Notes: generated from the sequence alone by a model not told the origin. Positions 6,359 through 15,610 are shown, counted from the stretch's first letter. The stretch is DNA of 64,000 nucleotides from Streptococcus downei MFe28 (GCF_900459175.1 NZ_UHFA01000002.1:868001-932000), one strand, 5' to 3'. Made by a program: numbers and translations.

Positions 6359-7241
6359 AAATTTATCCAAATCATTTGGAGACCAAAAGGTGTTGGAACA
6401 TCTTAATATGGAAATTACCCCGGGTGAGATTTATGGTTTCTTAGGGGTTAATGGAGCAGGTAAGTCAACTGCCATGAAGATTATTTTAGGGCTACTTCCT
6501 AAAGATAAGGGCGAAATTGTTGCCCTAGGTCACTCTTTACCTCAGAATCGAAGCCAGGTCTTACATGAGATTGGGGCCTTAATTGAAGAACCTTCCTTTT
6601 ATCCCAACCTAACTGGCTACGAAAACTTGCAAATGATTCAAGAATTAGCTAGCTTACCAAAAGAAAACATAAAAGTTGCTATGGAAGCTACTGGCATTTA
6701 CTATGCTAAAGATAAATTAGTACGAAACTATTCTTTAGGGATGAAACAACGGCTTGGTATTTCCATGGCATTGATTAAGTTTCCTAAAATTCTTATCTTA
6801 GATGAACCGACAAACGGGCTAGACCCTGATGGAATCCATCAAATGCGACAATTGATTCGTTCATTGCCGCAAAAATTTAATATGACGGTTTTAATTTCAA
6901 GCCATATTCTTTCAGAAATTGAAAATCTGGCTGATACAGTTGGCATTATTAAAGATGGAAACCTTATTTATGAAGGTGGTATTAATCAATTACTTAACCA
7001 AGAAAAGAAGTACAGGCTAAGGGGAAACAACTTAGAAAAGGCAGCTCGTATCATTCAAGATTTTGATGATAAGATTACTCTTACAAAAGAGGATGATGAC
7101 ACCCTCTTAATATCGTTGCCTGATCATGTGTTTATTCCGGACATAGTCGCTCAATTAGTTTATAACGAACTTCAATTGTATGAATTTTATGGGGTGAAAA
7201 AGACTTTGGAATCAGTCTTTCTAGACATAACTAAGGAGTGA
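6333..7241 (+). CDS. mutF: Lantibiotic immunity ABC transporter, ATP-binding subunit
   Basis: A 302-residue ABC ATPase of the LanF/BcrA type: Walker A GVNGAGKST, signature YSLGMKQRLGI, Walker B ILILDEPTNGLDPDG, and the C-terminal ~80-residue extension seen in LanF proteins. It starts at ATG 6333, seven bases after AAAGGAGAAA, inside the end of the preceding fusion frame. Together with the two membrane subunits downstream it should pump the lantibiotic back off the membrane and so protect the cell. The order F-E-G after the precursor is that of the mutacin II and lacticin 481 loci. The frame is intact, so immunity is presumably kept although production is not. Confidence 0.9.
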   Translation: MTKPILSIKNLSKSFGDQKVLEHLNMEITPGEIYGFLGVNGAGKSTAMKIILGLLPKDKGEIVALGHSLPQNRSQVLHEIGALIEEPSFYPNLTGYENLQMIQELASLPKENIKVAMEATGIYYAKDKLVRNYSLGMKQRLGISMALIKFPKILILDEPTNGLDPDGIHQMRQLIRSLPQKFNMTVLISSHILSEIENLADTVGIIKDGNLIYEGGINQLLNQEKKYRLRGNNLEKAARIIQDFDDKITLTKEDDDTLLISLPDHVFIPDIVAQLVYNELQLYEFYGVKKTLESVFLDITKE

Positions 7242-7247
7242 TTAATC

Positions 7248-7988
7248 ATGAAACAGCTACGTAGCGAAATCCAAAAATATAAGCGTAACAAACTTTGGTT
7301 ACCAATTTTAGGCCTATTTTTATTTTCGATTTATTGGTGTTCGGTTAGTAATAACCTCCAGATTAATAAAAATTCATCTAATATTTTTCAGACCTTAATC
7401 TTTAACCTCTACACTATTAATAATTTAATTATTCCCTTTAGTGCAGCTCTACTGGCTTCTCGCATGGTATTAGTAGATAGAAAAAACCGTATGTATAGCG
7501 TATTATTTACCAACGGTGGAAATGAGATTGGCTTATTTCTAAGTAAATATATCCTAGGACTTCTAATACTTTTAATTGGTTTTGTATGTCAGCTTGTCTT
7601 CACAGTTATCTCAAGTAAGCAATATCATACAACCATTAATAACAATGAGTTAATCCTATTTATTATTGCCATGCTGTTAGGAAGCGGGACAATATTACTT
7701 ATTCAACTTCTGCTTTCTTTTGTGATTAAGTCATCAATTGTTCCTATAGTTATCGGTCTTGCTGGTAGCTTTTTGAGTATGCTTACTTCAGGAGTATTGC
7801 AAAAGCAGGTTACTATTTTTATTCCTTGGGAGTATCTTTCAACTTTGAGCCCTTACACTATTAATAATAGTGGGATTCACTCCTTAACTAATTATCCATT
7901 CTATTTTAGTCTAGTGCTTATTATCCATCTACTTCTATTAATTGCCTCAATCTGGTTAGTATTAAAAGAAAGGATTATCCATGAATAA
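7248..7988 (+). CDS. mutE: Lantibiotic immunity ABC transporter, permease subunit E
   Basis: A 246-residue membrane protein with six predicted hydrophobic segments (about 17-35, 48-70, 96-116, 128-152, 158-180, 219-240) and no nucleotide-binding motif, as expected of LanE. It follows mutF by six bases and overlaps mutG by eight. It should form a heteromeric channel with MutG driven by MutF. LanE proteins diverge fast, so the name rests on topology and position more than on sequence motifs. Confidence 0.82.
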   Translation: MKQLRSEIQKYKRNKLWLPILGLFLFSIYWCSVSNNLQINKNSSNIFQTLIFNLYTINNLIIPFSAALLASRMVLVDRKNRMYSVLFTNGGNEIGLFLSKYILGLLILLIGFVCQLVFTVISSKQYHTTINNNELILFIIAMLLGSGTILLIQLLLSFVIKSSIVPIVIGLAGSFLSMLTSGVLQKQVTIFIPWEYLSTLSPYTINNSGIHSLTNYPFYFSLVLIIHLLLLIASIWLVLKERIIHE

Positions 7989-8727
7989 TCAGTTAATCAA
8001 ATGGGAGCTTAAGAAACAACAGCATACCTTTCTCCCAATTATTTTACTTTGTTTTATTATTGTCGCTGTTTTTCTTGGCTCTTTTCTATATTTTATGAAC
8101 CAACAAGTCTTTAGTAAAGACCAAACACAATGGCTAGCTTTATGGGGTGAAATTGGTCTATTTTATGCCCAGTTATTTTTCCCATTACTAATTGCCATTA
8201 TTGTCAATGCTATCTGGTATCGGGAGTTAGATAGAAATAGTTGGTACCTGCCATCGTTGCTACCGATAAGAGGAGGTAATCTCCTAATGGCAAAGGTTAT
8301 TATTGCTTCTTTTTATTCTCTACTTAGCCAAACTTTGTTGATTATTTTATACTACCTAATTGCTAGCTTGGCTCATTTCCCATTAGCACATGTCAATCCA
8401 GCTACTTTAATTTTTTGGGGGCTACTGGGGTGGAGCGGTAGCCTTTCAATTATTGCTCTACAATTCTTTGTTTCTATTAGGTTTAGTCAATTTACATCAC
8501 TGATTTTTGCATTAATTCTAGGATTAGGTAATTTTGTAACCTTATTAATGGGACCCACGATTTTTAATCTCTATCCCTACTCTCAGATTGCTGTTGGAAT
8601 GAGAGTTCGTTCATATGAAAATATGTCCTTTTCTGAACTTGCTCTTTTTCTAATTATTAATATAGTTTGGATGACAATCGGGATATCCCTTTCTAGAATT
8701 ACGATGCTTAAAAAGTATCATTTCTAG
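7981..8727 (+). CDS. mutG: Lantibiotic immunity ABC transporter, permease subunit G
   Basis: A 248-residue polytopic protein with six hydrophobic segments, beginning with the ELKKQQHTF pattern common at the N-terminus of LanG/ABC-2 permeases. It starts inside the end of mutE, indicating coupled translation, and is the last gene before the operon terminator. It is the second permease of the FEG self-protection transporter. No frame damage is seen. Confidence 0.82.
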   Translation: MNNQLIKWELKKQQHTFLPIILLCFIIVAVFLGSFLYFMNQQVFSKDQTQWLALWGEIGLFYAQLFFPLLIAIIVNAIWYRELDRNSWYLPSLLPIRGGNLLMAKVIIASFYSLLSQTLLIILYYLIASLAHFPLAHVNPATLIFWGLLGWSGSLSIIALQFFVSIRFSQFTSLIFALILGLGNFVTLLMGPTIFNLYPYSQIAVGMRVRSYENMSFSELALFLIINIVWMTIGISLSRITMLKKYHF

Positions 8728-8732
8728 TAGAT

Positions 8733-8767
8733 AAAAAAATTCCTACTCATTGAGCAGGAATTTTTTT
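8733..8767 (+). terminator. Terminator of the mut operon
   Basis: AAAAAAATTCCT pairs with AGGAATTTTTTT across an 11-base loop, six bases after the mutG stop. The symmetric A and T runs would also serve exoA on the minus strand. Confidence 0.9.
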
Positions 8768-8826
8768 ATAGTGGAGCTGTGGGCCTAGCTAGCACCTACC
8801 CAGATCAGCCAATTAGCCTCGTGACA

Positions 8827-9657
8827 TTAAATATCAATCTCTAGAAGAATTGGCCCATGGTCTTGGCGGCTGCCGGAGTCAATCATGTCGGATTTGCTGA
8901 TTTTATCGGCAATGCGGTTGCTGGTCAGCCAGTAGTCAATCCGCCAGCCGGTGTTGTTAATCTTGCTGGTCTTGCTGCGTTGAGCCCACCAGGAGTAAAC
9001 ATTAGGAATGTCGCCGTGCATGTAGCGGAAGGTATCGGTGAAGCCCTTATCCAAGAGGTTGGTGAAGCCTTGACGCTCTTCATCGGTAAAGCCGGGAGAG
9101 CGACGGTTGCTAGTTGGATTGGCCAGGTCGATTTCCTTGTGAGCAACATTGTAGTCCCCGCTAGCTAGGACAGGTTTTTGCTGGTCCAAGCCAACAAGGT
9201 AGTCGGCATATTTTTGATCCCAGATTTGACGCTCCTCAAGGCGACGGAGGCCATCGCCAGCGTTAGGGGTATAGACCTGGGTGACAAAGAACTTGTCAAA
9301 TTCTAGGGTGATGATGCGTCCCTCATCATCCATGGTTGAGGGAGCGTCGATTTCTGGATAGGTGATGGTTGGCTCTGGTAGGCTGTTCTTATAGAGAAAC
9401 ATGGTGCCAGCATAGCCCTTGCGAGCAGGCTCAACTGAGGAACGCCAAGCAATCTGGTAGTCGGGGAAATAATCTTCCAGTAGGGCTAGGTGCTTCTTTG
9501 TCGGTCCCTTGGCAGAGAGTTTGGTTTCCTGGATGGCGATAATATCGGCATCTTGCTCGACCAGACTGTCAATAACCTGACGTGAGAGCTGGGCCCTGGC
9601 TGAATCACTAGTCAGGGCAGCATTGAGTGAATCTATATTCCAAGAAATGAGTTTCAT
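8827..9657 (-). CDS. exoA: Exodeoxyribonuclease III / AP endonuclease
   Basis: A 276-residue member of the Mg-dependent endonuclease/exonuclease/phosphatase fold. Visible motifs are WNIDSLNA at the start, the metal-binding Glu in IQETKLS, YTPNAGDG, the active-site Asp/Asn in GDYNVAHKEID, and the closing catalytic pair in QDHGPILLEI. It cuts the backbone 5' of abasic sites and has 3' repair activity in base-excision repair. It stands alone on the minus strand, divergent from the Nramp-family gene, with a normal length for the family. It marks the return to ordinary core chromosome after the mut locus. Confidence 0.92.
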   Translation of the reverse strand: MKLISWNIDSLNAALTSDSARAQLSRQVIDSLVEQDADIIAIQETKLSAKGPTKKHLALLEDYFPDYQIAWRSSVEPARKGYAGTMFLYKNSLPEPTITYPEIDAPSTMDDEGRIITLEFDKFFVTQVYTPNAGDGLRRLEERQIWDQKYADYLVGLDQQKPVLASGDYNVAHKEIDLANPTSNRRSPGFTDEERQGFTNLLDKGFTDTFRYMHGDIPNVYSWWAQRSKTSKINNTGWRIDYWLTSNRIADKISKSDMIDSGSRQDHGPILLEIDI

Positions 9658-9815
9658 AAGTCTATCCTTTTTCTATCAAGTTTCCTCCATTATAACAAAT
9701 TGGCTACTAGTCCGTGGAAGATTTAGCTGGCCATCGTGACGGCTGGCAAAATTCTTTTCGGAGAAAATCACTTGGAAAAAATCCGCTAAATTTCCAGAAA
9801 ATTTCCAAAATAGTC

Positions 9816-9844
9816 TTGACAGTCGGTTTTTCAGGGCTTATAAT
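9816..9844 (+). promoter_or_regulatory. Sigma-A promoter of the Nramp-family gene
   Basis: TTGACA (9816-9821), a 17-base spacer and TATAAT (9839-9844) form a consensus promoter, about 50 bases before the start codon. No obvious metal-regulator palindrome is seen across it. Confidence 0.8.
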
Positions 9845-9898
9845 GGATGTCACATTTGACAGAAAAGTCAGAAAATTATAGATAAAAGAGGTAGCTTT

Positions 9899-11155
9899 AT
9901 GACAGAAGAAGCAACATCCACTTGGCGAACAAAACTCAGGGCTATGGGACCCGGAATCCTCATGGCTTCCGCAGCCGTCGGTGGTTCCCACATCGTCTCA
10001 TCGACCCAGGCTGGTGCCATCTATGGTTGGCAATTGGCCATTATCATCCTTTTGATTAACGTTTTTAAGTACCCATTCTTTCGTTTTGGGTCTGAATATA
10101 CTATGCAGACGGGGAAGACCTTGATTGAAGGTTATGCCGAGCGTGGCAAGGTCACCCTCTGGGTTTTCTTCATCCTCAATGTTTTTTCAGCTATTGTAAA
10201 CACGGCTGCTGTAGGGATTCTTTGTGCAGCCATTCTCTACAATATCTTTCCCGATGGCTTTGGTCTCAGTATTTCCCAGTTGACGACTATTCTAATCGTT
10301 TTAATCTGGGCCATGCTTTTGATTGGTGGCTATAAGTTCCTTGATGGTCTGGCCAAGTGGGTCATGACCGCCTTGACTTTGGCGACTGTAGCAGCAGTAG
10401 TGATTGCCCTTTTTAAGCATCGGGAATATGCTCCCAACTTTGTTGCTCCAACTCCTTGGCGTCTAGCGGCCCTACCCTTTATCGTTTCTCTTATGGGTTG
10501 GATGCCAGCACCGATTGAAATTTCAGCCATCAACTCCATGTGGTCAGCTGAAAAACGTAAGATCGTTAAGATGTCTTATCTGGATGGTCTCTTTGATTTC
10601 AATGTTGGTTATATTGGAACAGCAGTTCTGGCCCTGATTTTCCTCGCCCTAGGTGCTCTTATTCAATTTGGTTCAGGTAAGGCTATTCAAGGGGCTTCAG
10701 CACCCTACATCGCTCAGTTCATTAAGATGTATACTTCCGTCTTGGGAGACTGGGCTCGCTTCCTGATTGCCCTGATTGCCTTCTTGTGTATCTTTGGAAC
10801 CGTCATTACCGTTATTGATGGTTATTCTCGGGCCAATAATGAAACCCTGCGTCTGATTTTAGATAAGGATGAAACATCGCAAAAAGCCCTCAATATTTGG
10901 ATGACCGTTACGGCTGGTATTGGCTTGATTGTTGTTTATTTCTTCGCTGGTAATGTCGCTAATATGGTTCGTTTCTCCATGATTGCTTCCTTCATTACCA
11001 CACCATTCTTTGCCTATCTCAACTACAAACTGGTTGATAATGATGGTCATAAGATTGCCCCTTGGCTCAAATGGCTTTCTATCGCTGGTCTCATTTACCT
11101 CTTTGGTTTTGCCATCTTCTTTATTGTGGCTTGGCTGACGGGTAATATTGGTTAA
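9899..11155 (+). CDS. Nramp (SLC11)-family transporter with altered metal site
   Basis: A 418-residue protein with about eleven membrane helices. The first helix aligns well with Nramp transporters (GPGILMASAAV...STQAGAIYGW), but where canonical members have the metal-binding DPGN this one has GGSH. In helix 6 the canonical MPH is MPAP. The family normally co-transports Mn2+ or Fe2+ with protons; loss of the Asp/Asn ligands argues for another substrate. Nramp-related magnesium transporters are a known precedent for changed sites, but I cannot assign this protein to them. The gene has its own consensus promoter and terminator. Family membership is firm, substrate open. Confidence 0.8.
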   Translation: MTEEATSTWRTKLRAMGPGILMASAAVGGSHIVSSTQAGAIYGWQLAIIILLINVFKYPFFRFGSEYTMQTGKTLIEGYAERGKVTLWVFFILNVFSAIVNTAAVGILCAAILYNIFPDGFGLSISQLTTILIVLIWAMLLIGGYKFLDGLAKWVMTALTLATVAAVVIALFKHREYAPNFVAPTPWRLAALPFIVSLMGWMPAPIEISAINSMWSAEKRKIVKMSYLDGLFDFNVGYIGTAVLALIFLALGALIQFGSGKAIQGASAPYIAQFIKMYTSVLGDWARFLIALIAFLCIFGTVITVIDGYSRANNETLRLILDKDETSQKALNIWMTVTAGIGLIVVYFFAGNVANMVRFSMIASFITTPFFAYLNYKLVDNDGHKIAPWLKWLSIAGLIYLFGFAIFFIVAWLTGNIG

Positions 11156-11176
11156 GGCTTAAGTTTTTAAGACAAT

Positions 11177-11213
11177 AAAAAAATCGGATATCCATGTGGA
11201 TGTCCGATTTTTT
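11177..11213. terminator. Bidirectional terminator
   Basis: AAAAATCGGA..ATCC pairs with GGAT..TCCGATTTTT, serving the Nramp-family gene and the convergent DUF3397 gene, whose stop codon falls in the T-run. Confidence 0.88.
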
Positions 11214-11565
11214 ATCGTAAGGCGATGAGGATTAGGGTGACAATATAGAAGATGGCTGTCAGTAGGTAGCCCATTCGCCAGAAGAGCTTGAAGAAACGTT
11301 TGTAGGAGAAGATCCTAATCTTCCCGGCCTTGCGCAAGATGAAGAGGCAGGTGGCGATAGCTAGCAGGCACATCATCAGGAGGTACTGCGGGAAAAAATT
11401 ATGGGTGAAGTAGCGCCCCGAGATATAAATGATGGCTACCGCTAAGAAGGGTAGGGAGAGGTCAGGAAATTTGATGCTAAAGCGTTTGAGATCAAAATAG
11501 CGGACCAGGGATTGGGCCAAAAAGGGGATGATAAAGAAGTAGAGAACTGCGAAAATGTATATCAT
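11212..11565 (-). CDS. DUF3397-family small membrane protein
   Basis: A 117-residue protein with four hydrophobic segments (about 1-18, 37-55, 60-78, 97-115) separated by short basic loops, matching the streptococcal DUF3397 proteins, which commonly lie upstream of or near rplK. There is no motif suggesting enzymatic activity. It is transcribed away from the rplK promoter. Its function is unknown. Confidence 0.72.
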   Translation of the reverse strand: MIYIFAVLYFFIIPFLAQSLVRYFDLKRFSIKFPDLSLPFLAVAIIYISGRYFTHNFFPQYLLMMCLLAIATCLFILRKAGKIRIFSYKRFFKLFWRMGYLLTAIFYIVTLILIALR

Positions 11566-11628
11566 AAGACTATTTTATCCTGATTAGAGAATAAAGTAAA
11601 CTTATTCTGAGGAAAAAGTGAAAAATCC

Positions 11629-11846
11629 TTGCAAAATCAGCCTATTCCTGTATAATATTAAGGGTGTGTCTGGTACCCCAGGCATGCCTGTGGGAGGTAA
11701 CTACTCTTTATAAAATAAGCAGATACTTCGTTAATGCGTTTTGCTGGACTCGAGTCCTATCTGTAGCGCCTTGACTGGTCTCTCCCTTGTTTTCTCTTGA
11801 GTAAAATCTATTCTTACCGCCAAAACCACAAAGGAGGAAATTACAA
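11629..11846 (+). promoter_or_regulatory. rplKA promoter and long 5' leader
   Basis: TTGCAA (11629-11634) and TATAAT (11651-11656) with a 16-base spacer form the promoter. The transcript would then carry about 185 untranslated bases before the AAAGGAGG of rplK. The leader contains pairs such as GTACCCCAGGCATGCCTGTGG and the mirrored segments CAGATAC..GTCCTATCTG. Long leaders on L11-L1 operons are usual sites of autogenous control by L1, but I cannot identify the L1 site with certainty. Confidence 0.55.
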
Positions 11847-12272
11847 ATGGCTAAAAAAGTCGAAAATGTCGTAAAACTTCAAATTCCTGCTGGTAAAGCG
11901 ACTCCAGCTCCACCGGTTGGACCTGCTCTTGGTCAAGCCGGAATCAACATCATGGGATTCACCAAAGAGTTTAACGCTCGTACTGCTGACCAAGCAGGTA
12001 TGCTGATCCCAGTTGTTATCTCTGTGTATGAAGATAAATCATTTGATTTCATCACAAAAACTCCACCAGCTGCTGTTCTTTTGAAAAAGGCTGCCGGTGT
12101 CGACAAGGGTTCAGGTGAACCAAACAAAACTAAGGTTGCTAGCGTTACTCGTGCACAAGTACAAGAAATCGCTGAAACTAAGATGCCTGACCTGAACGCT
12201 GCAAACATCGAATCTGCTATGCGCATGATCGAAGGTACTGCTCGTTCAATGGGATTCACTGTTACTGACTAA
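11847..12272 (+). CDS. rplK: 50S ribosomal protein L11
   Basis: The 141-residue protein is full length. It has the N-terminal [23 protein letters not shown], the proline-rich linker, and the C-terminal rRNA-binding domain ([15 protein letters not shown]...). It binds the GTPase-associated centre of 23S rRNA and is needed for stringent-factor activation. A strong AAAGGAGG precedes the start. It is co-transcribed with rplA, 94 bases downstream, and the codon use is that of a highly expressed gene. Confidence 0.97.
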   Translation: MAKKVENVVKLQIPAGKATPAPPVGPALGQAGINIMGFTKEFNARTADQAGMLIPVVISVYEDKSFDFITKTPPAAVLLKKAAGVDKGSGEPNKTKVASVTRAQVQEIAETKMPDLNAANIESAMRMIEGTARSMGFTVTD

Positions 12273-12366
12273 TAGGAATTCTAAGACACCCGCATTCATC
12301 GCTTGCCGGTGAAGGTGTGGAAGATGAAAGTCGATAGGACCACATTACACAAGGAGAAAGAATAAC

Positions 12367-13056
12367 ATGGCTAAAAAAAGCAAACAAATGCGTGCTGCTC
12401 TTGAGAAGGTAGATACTTCTAAAGCATACAGCGTTGAAGAAGCTGTTGCACTCGCAAAAGAAACAAACTTCGCAAAATTTGATGCAACTGTAGAAGTTGC
12501 CTACAACCTTAACATTGATGTTAAGAAGGCTGACCAACAAATCCGTGGGGCAATGGTCTTGCCAAACGGTACTGGTAAAATTCAACGAGTTCTTGTTTTC
12601 GCTCGTGGTGCTAAAGCTGAAGAAGCTAAGGCTGCTGGTGCAGACTTCGTTGGGGAAGATGACCTCGTTACTAAAATCAACGATGGTTGGTTGGACTTCG
12701 ATGTTGTTATCGCAACACCTGATATGATGGCAATCGTTGGTCGTCTTGGACGTGTCCTCGGCCCACGTAACCTTATGCCAAACCCTAAGACTGGTACAGT
12801 AACTATGGATGTTGCCAAGGCTGTTGAAGAATCTAAGGGTGGTAAAATCACTTACCGTGCTGACAAGGCTGGTAACGTGCAAACTATCATCGGTAAGGTA
12901 TCCTTCGAGGCTGACAAGCTGGTTGAAAACTTCAAGGCTTTCAACGATGTTATCGCCAAAGCTAAACCAGCGACGGTTAAAGGTGCTTACATCACTAACC
13001 TTTCTATTTCAACAACCCAAGGTGTTGGTATCAAGGTTGATAGCAACTCACTTTAA
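12367..13056 (+). CDS. rplA: 50S ribosomal protein L1
   Basis: The 229-residue protein has the typical N-terminus ([16 protein letters not shown]) and the central signature [21 protein letters not shown]1 forms the mobile stalk guiding tRNA exit and, in many bacteria, represses its own operon by binding the mRNA. It ends the operon at a strong terminator. A long open frame on the opposite strand over both ribosomal genes is a codon-bias shadow. Confidence 0.97.
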   Translation: MAKKSKQMRAALEKVDTSKAYSVEEAVALAKETNFAKFDATVEVAYNLNIDVKKADQQIRGAMVLPNGTGKIQRVLVFARGAKAEEAKAAGADFVGEDDLVTKINDGWLDFDVVIATPDMMAIVGRLGRVLGPRNLMPNPKTGTVTMDVAKAVEESKGGKITYRADKAGNVQTIIGKVSFEADKLVENFKAFNDVIAKAKPATVKGAYITNLSISTTQGVGIKVDSNSL

Positions 13057-13076
13057 TCGTTTGAATAGGATAAATA

Positions 13077-13101
13077 AAAGACCGGCTGGACCGGTCTTTT
13101 T
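13077..13101 (+). terminator. Terminator of rplKA
   Basis: AAAGACCGG pairs with CCGGTCTTT across a 5-base loop, followed by TTCTTT. Confidence 0.9.
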
Positions 13102-13219
13102 CTTTGCCCTGGTTTTTAACTTATTTGCTTGGGAAATTTATTTTTTAAACTGCTAGGAGAAAGACTTCATTTATGATAAAATAATTAGGATGAGTTCGAA
13201 TTGAAGAGGAGATAGATTG

Positions 13220-13951
13220 ATGGTAGAACCAAAGTACAAACGTGTTTTGATTAAACTCTCTGGTGAAGCTTTGGCAGGGGCTAAGGGCGTTGGGATTGAC
13301 TTGCCAACTGTTCAAACTATAGCCAAGGAGATTGCTGAGGTTCATGAGCTGGGCGTGCAAATTGCCTTGGTTATCGGTGGTGGTAACCTCTGGCGGGGAG
13401 AGCCAGCTGCTCAGGCTGGTATGGACCGTGTTCAGGCCGACTACACCGGCATGTTGGGGACCGTCATGAATGCCTTGGTTATGGCAGACAGCCTCAAGCA
13501 GGTTGGTGTTGACACCCGGGTGCAGACAGCCATTGCCATGCAATCTGTTGCCGAGCCTTACATTCGTGGTCGGGCCCTGCGTCACCTTGAAAAGGGTCGG
13601 ATTGTTATCTTTGGTGCTGGTATTGGCTCTCCTTATTTTTCAACCGATACGACAGCAGCGCTTCGGGCAGCCGAAGTTGAAGCTGATGCTATTCTCATGG
13701 CCAAGAACGGTGTCGATGGTGTCTATAATGATGACCCTCGTAAGAATGCCGATGCTGTTAAGTTTGATGAATTGACCCATGTGGAAGTTATCAAACGTGG
13801 CCTTAAGATTATGGATGCAACGGCTGCGACTATGTCTATGGATAATGATATTGACCTGGTTGTCTTCAACATGAATGAGCCTGGTAATATCAGACGGGTC
13901 GTCTTCGGTGAACCAATCGGAACAACTGTTTCAAATAAATCTTCTCACTAA
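13220..13951 (+). CDS. pyrH: Uridylate kinase
   Basis: The 243-residue kinase makes UDP from UMP and ATP. Visible motifs are KLSGEALAG at the N-terminus, GGGNLWRG, the MADSL and TRVQTAI segments of the hexameric family, [14 protein letters not shown] (UMP/GTP region) and [17 protein letters not shown] directly before the ATG gives a one-codon longer frame; I prefer ATG 13220 behind AAGAGGAG. It is followed after 18 bases by frr, the usual pairing of pyrimidine and translation genes. Confidence 0.95.
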   Translation: MVEPKYKRVLIKLSGEALAGAKGVGIDLPTVQTIAKEIAEVHELGVQIALVIGGGNLWRGEPAAQAGMDRVQADYTGMLGTVMNALVMADSLKQVGVDTRVQTAIAMQSVAEPYIRGRALRHLEKGRIVIFGAGIGSPYFSTDTTAALRAAEVEADAILMAKNGVDGVYNDDPRKNADAVKFDELTHVEVIKRGLKIMDATAATMSMDNDIDLVVFNMNEPGNIRRVVFGEPIGTTVSNKSSH

Positions 13952-13969
13952 AAAGAAAAGGAATTGATT

Positions 13970-14527
13970 ATGGCAAATCCAATTATTGATAAAGCAAACG
14001 AACGTTTTAAACATTCTCACGAAGCCTTGGGACGTGAATTTTCTGCTATCCGTGCTGGCCGTGCAAATGCTAGCCTTTTAGACCGCATTGAAGTGGACTA
14101 TTATGGAGCTCCAACTCCCCTTAATCAATTGGCTTCTATCACCGTTCCGGAAGCTCGAGTTCTCTTAATTTCCCCATTTGATAAAAACTCTATCAAGGAA
14201 ATTGAACGAGCTATCAACGAATCAGACCTGGGTATCAACCCAGCCAACGATGGTTCTGTCATTCGCCTGGTAATTCCAGCCTTGACCGAAGAAACGCGTA
14301 AGGACTTGGCCAAGGAAGTGAAGAAACTTGGTGAAAATGCCAAGGTTGCTATCCGCAATATCCGTCGCGATGCCATGGATGATGCCAAGAAGCAAGAAAA
14401 AGACAAAGAAATTACGGAAGACGAGCTCAAGTCTTTGGAAAAGGATATCCAAAAGGCTACAGACGATGCTGTCAAGAAGATTGATAGCATGACTAATGAA
14501 AAAGAAAAAGAATTGCTAACCGTTTAA
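13970..14527 (+). CDS. frr: Ribosome recycling factor
   Basis: The 185-residue protein has the full RRF fold: the long three-helix bundle with [28 protein letters not shown] at the front and [23 protein letters not shown] near the end. With EF-G it splits post-termination ribosomes. ATG 13970 is behind AAAAGGAA; the in-frame TTG two codons earlier is less likely. It shares a transcript with pyrH. Confidence 0.96.
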   Translation: MANPIIDKANERFKHSHEALGREFSAIRAGRANASLLDRIEVDYYGAPTPLNQLASITVPEARVLLISPFDKNSIKEIERAINESDLGINPANDGSVIRLVIPALTEETRKDLAKEVKKLGENAKVAIRNIRRDAMDDAKKQEKDKEITEDELKSLEKDIQKATDDAVKKIDSMTNEKEKELLTV

Positions 14528-14540
14528 AAGCAAGCAGAGA

Positions 14541-14574
14541 GGGTCTGGGACTGGAGCGTCTCAGACCTTTCCTG
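14541..14574 (+). terminator. Weak terminator after frr
   Basis: GGTCTG pairs with CAGACC around an imperfect inner stem, with only a short T tract. Some read-through into cvfB is likely. Confidence 0.5.
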
Positions 14575-14591
14575 TTCAATGAGGAAATCCA

Positions 14592-15449
14592 ATGAATAAT
14601 ATACTAGCAAAAACCATTACAGCTATGGTGACTGACCAAAATGAGCACTATTATTTTGTGCAAAAGGATGGAGTGACCCTGGCCCTGGATAAGAAAGAAG
14701 GAGACCATCAACTGGGGCAGCTGGTCCAGGGCTTTGCCTATAGTGACCTGCACCAAAAGCTTCGCCTGACCACCCTGCCAATTTCAGCTACTCGCGACAG
14801 CCATGGCTGGGGTGTAGTGACCGAGGTCCGTCGGGACCTGGGAGTCTTTCTGGATACAGGCCTTCCTGATAAGCAAGTCGTCGTTTCTCTGGACGTTCTG
14901 CCAGAGATTAAGGAGCTTTGGCCTAAGAAGGGTGATAAGCTCTACGTGTCCTTGGAGGTTGACAAGAAGGACCGTATCTGGGCCCTTCCTGCTCCAGCAG
15001 AGGTCTTTCAAAAGCTAGCTGGTCCCGCCTACGATAATATGCAAAATGAGAAACTGCGGGCCATCGTCTACCGTCTCAAATTGTCAGGTACTTTTGTCTA
15101 TTTGCCTGATAATAATATGTTGGGCTTCATTCATCCCAGCGAGCGTTACACAGAACCTCGTTTAGGACAGGAGCTGGAAGCCCGTGTCATTGGTTACCGC
15201 CAGGTTGACCGCACTCTCAATCTCTCGCTCAAGCCCCGTTCTTTTGAAATGTTGGAAGCTGATGCCCAGATGATTTTGACCTATTTAGAAGGCCAGGGCG
15301 GGTTTATGACCCTCAATGATAAGTCATCGCCAGCAGAAATCAAGGCTACCTTTGGTATCTCTAAGGGCCAATTCAAAAAAGCTTTGGGTGGGCTCATGAA
15401 GGCCGGCAAAATTAAGCAGGATTCAAGTGGGACAGAAGTTCTGAAATAA
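14592..15449 (+). CDS. cvfB: S1-domain RNA-binding protein CvfB
   Basis: A 285-residue protein with tandem S1-like OB folds (GWGVVTEVRRDLGVFLDTGLPDKQVVVS and FVYLPDNNMLGFIHPSE) and a C-terminal winged-helix region (FMTLNDKSSPAEIKATFGISKGQFKKALGGLMKAGKI), the layout of CvfB. In staphylococci and streptococci it binds RNA and affects virulence-factor expression; its molecular target is not settled. It lies downstream of frr as in other streptococci. The stop is almost immediately followed by a MITE-like repeat. Confidence 0.88.
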   Translation: MNNILAKTITAMVTDQNEHYYFVQKDGVTLALDKKEGDHQLGQLVQGFAYSDLHQKLRLTTLPISATRDSHGWGVVTEVRRDLGVFLDTGLPDKQVVVSLDVLPEIKELWPKKGDKLYVSLEVDKKDRIWALPAPAEVFQKLAGPAYDNMQNEKLRAIVYRLKLSGTFVYLPDNNMLGFIHPSERYTEPRLGQELEARVIGYRQVDRTLNLSLKPRSFEMLEADAQMILTYLEGQGGFMTLNDKSSPAEIKATFGISKGQFKKALGGLMKAGKIKQDSSGTEVLK

Positions 15450-15452
15450 GTA

Positions 15453-15610
15453 ATACTCTTCAAAAATCAAAACTATCCATCGTTAACTCACTTTGCCGTA
15501 CCTGCTGAGGAAAGCGAAGCTTTCCCTATTTCCAACCTCAAAAGGTCTCCCAGACCTTTTGAGCTGCCTGCATTTCGTTGCCTTGGCCACTTTTGATTTT
15601 TATTGAGTAT
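15453..15610. repeat. RUP-like MITE, copy A (158 bp)
   Basis: Bounded by ATACTCTTCAAAAATC and GATTTTTATTGAGTAT. It contains the modules GAGGAAAGCGAAGCTTTCCC and AAAAGGTCTCCCAGACCTTTT, and a one-sided GTTAACTCACTTTGCCGTAC segment. It begins three bases after the cvfB stop codon. Both ends abut TA, the target expected of IS630-type mobilisation. Confidence 0.8.

Noticed and set aside
8857..9168. 103-codon plus-strand frame opposite exoA
   Set aside because: It is antisense to the conserved exoA gene, with no ribosome binding site or recognisable domain.
12262..12882. Long open frame (206 codons) on the minus strand across rplK-rplA
   Set aside because: It is antisense to two certain ribosomal protein genes with strong codon bias; such bias often leaves the opposite strand open.
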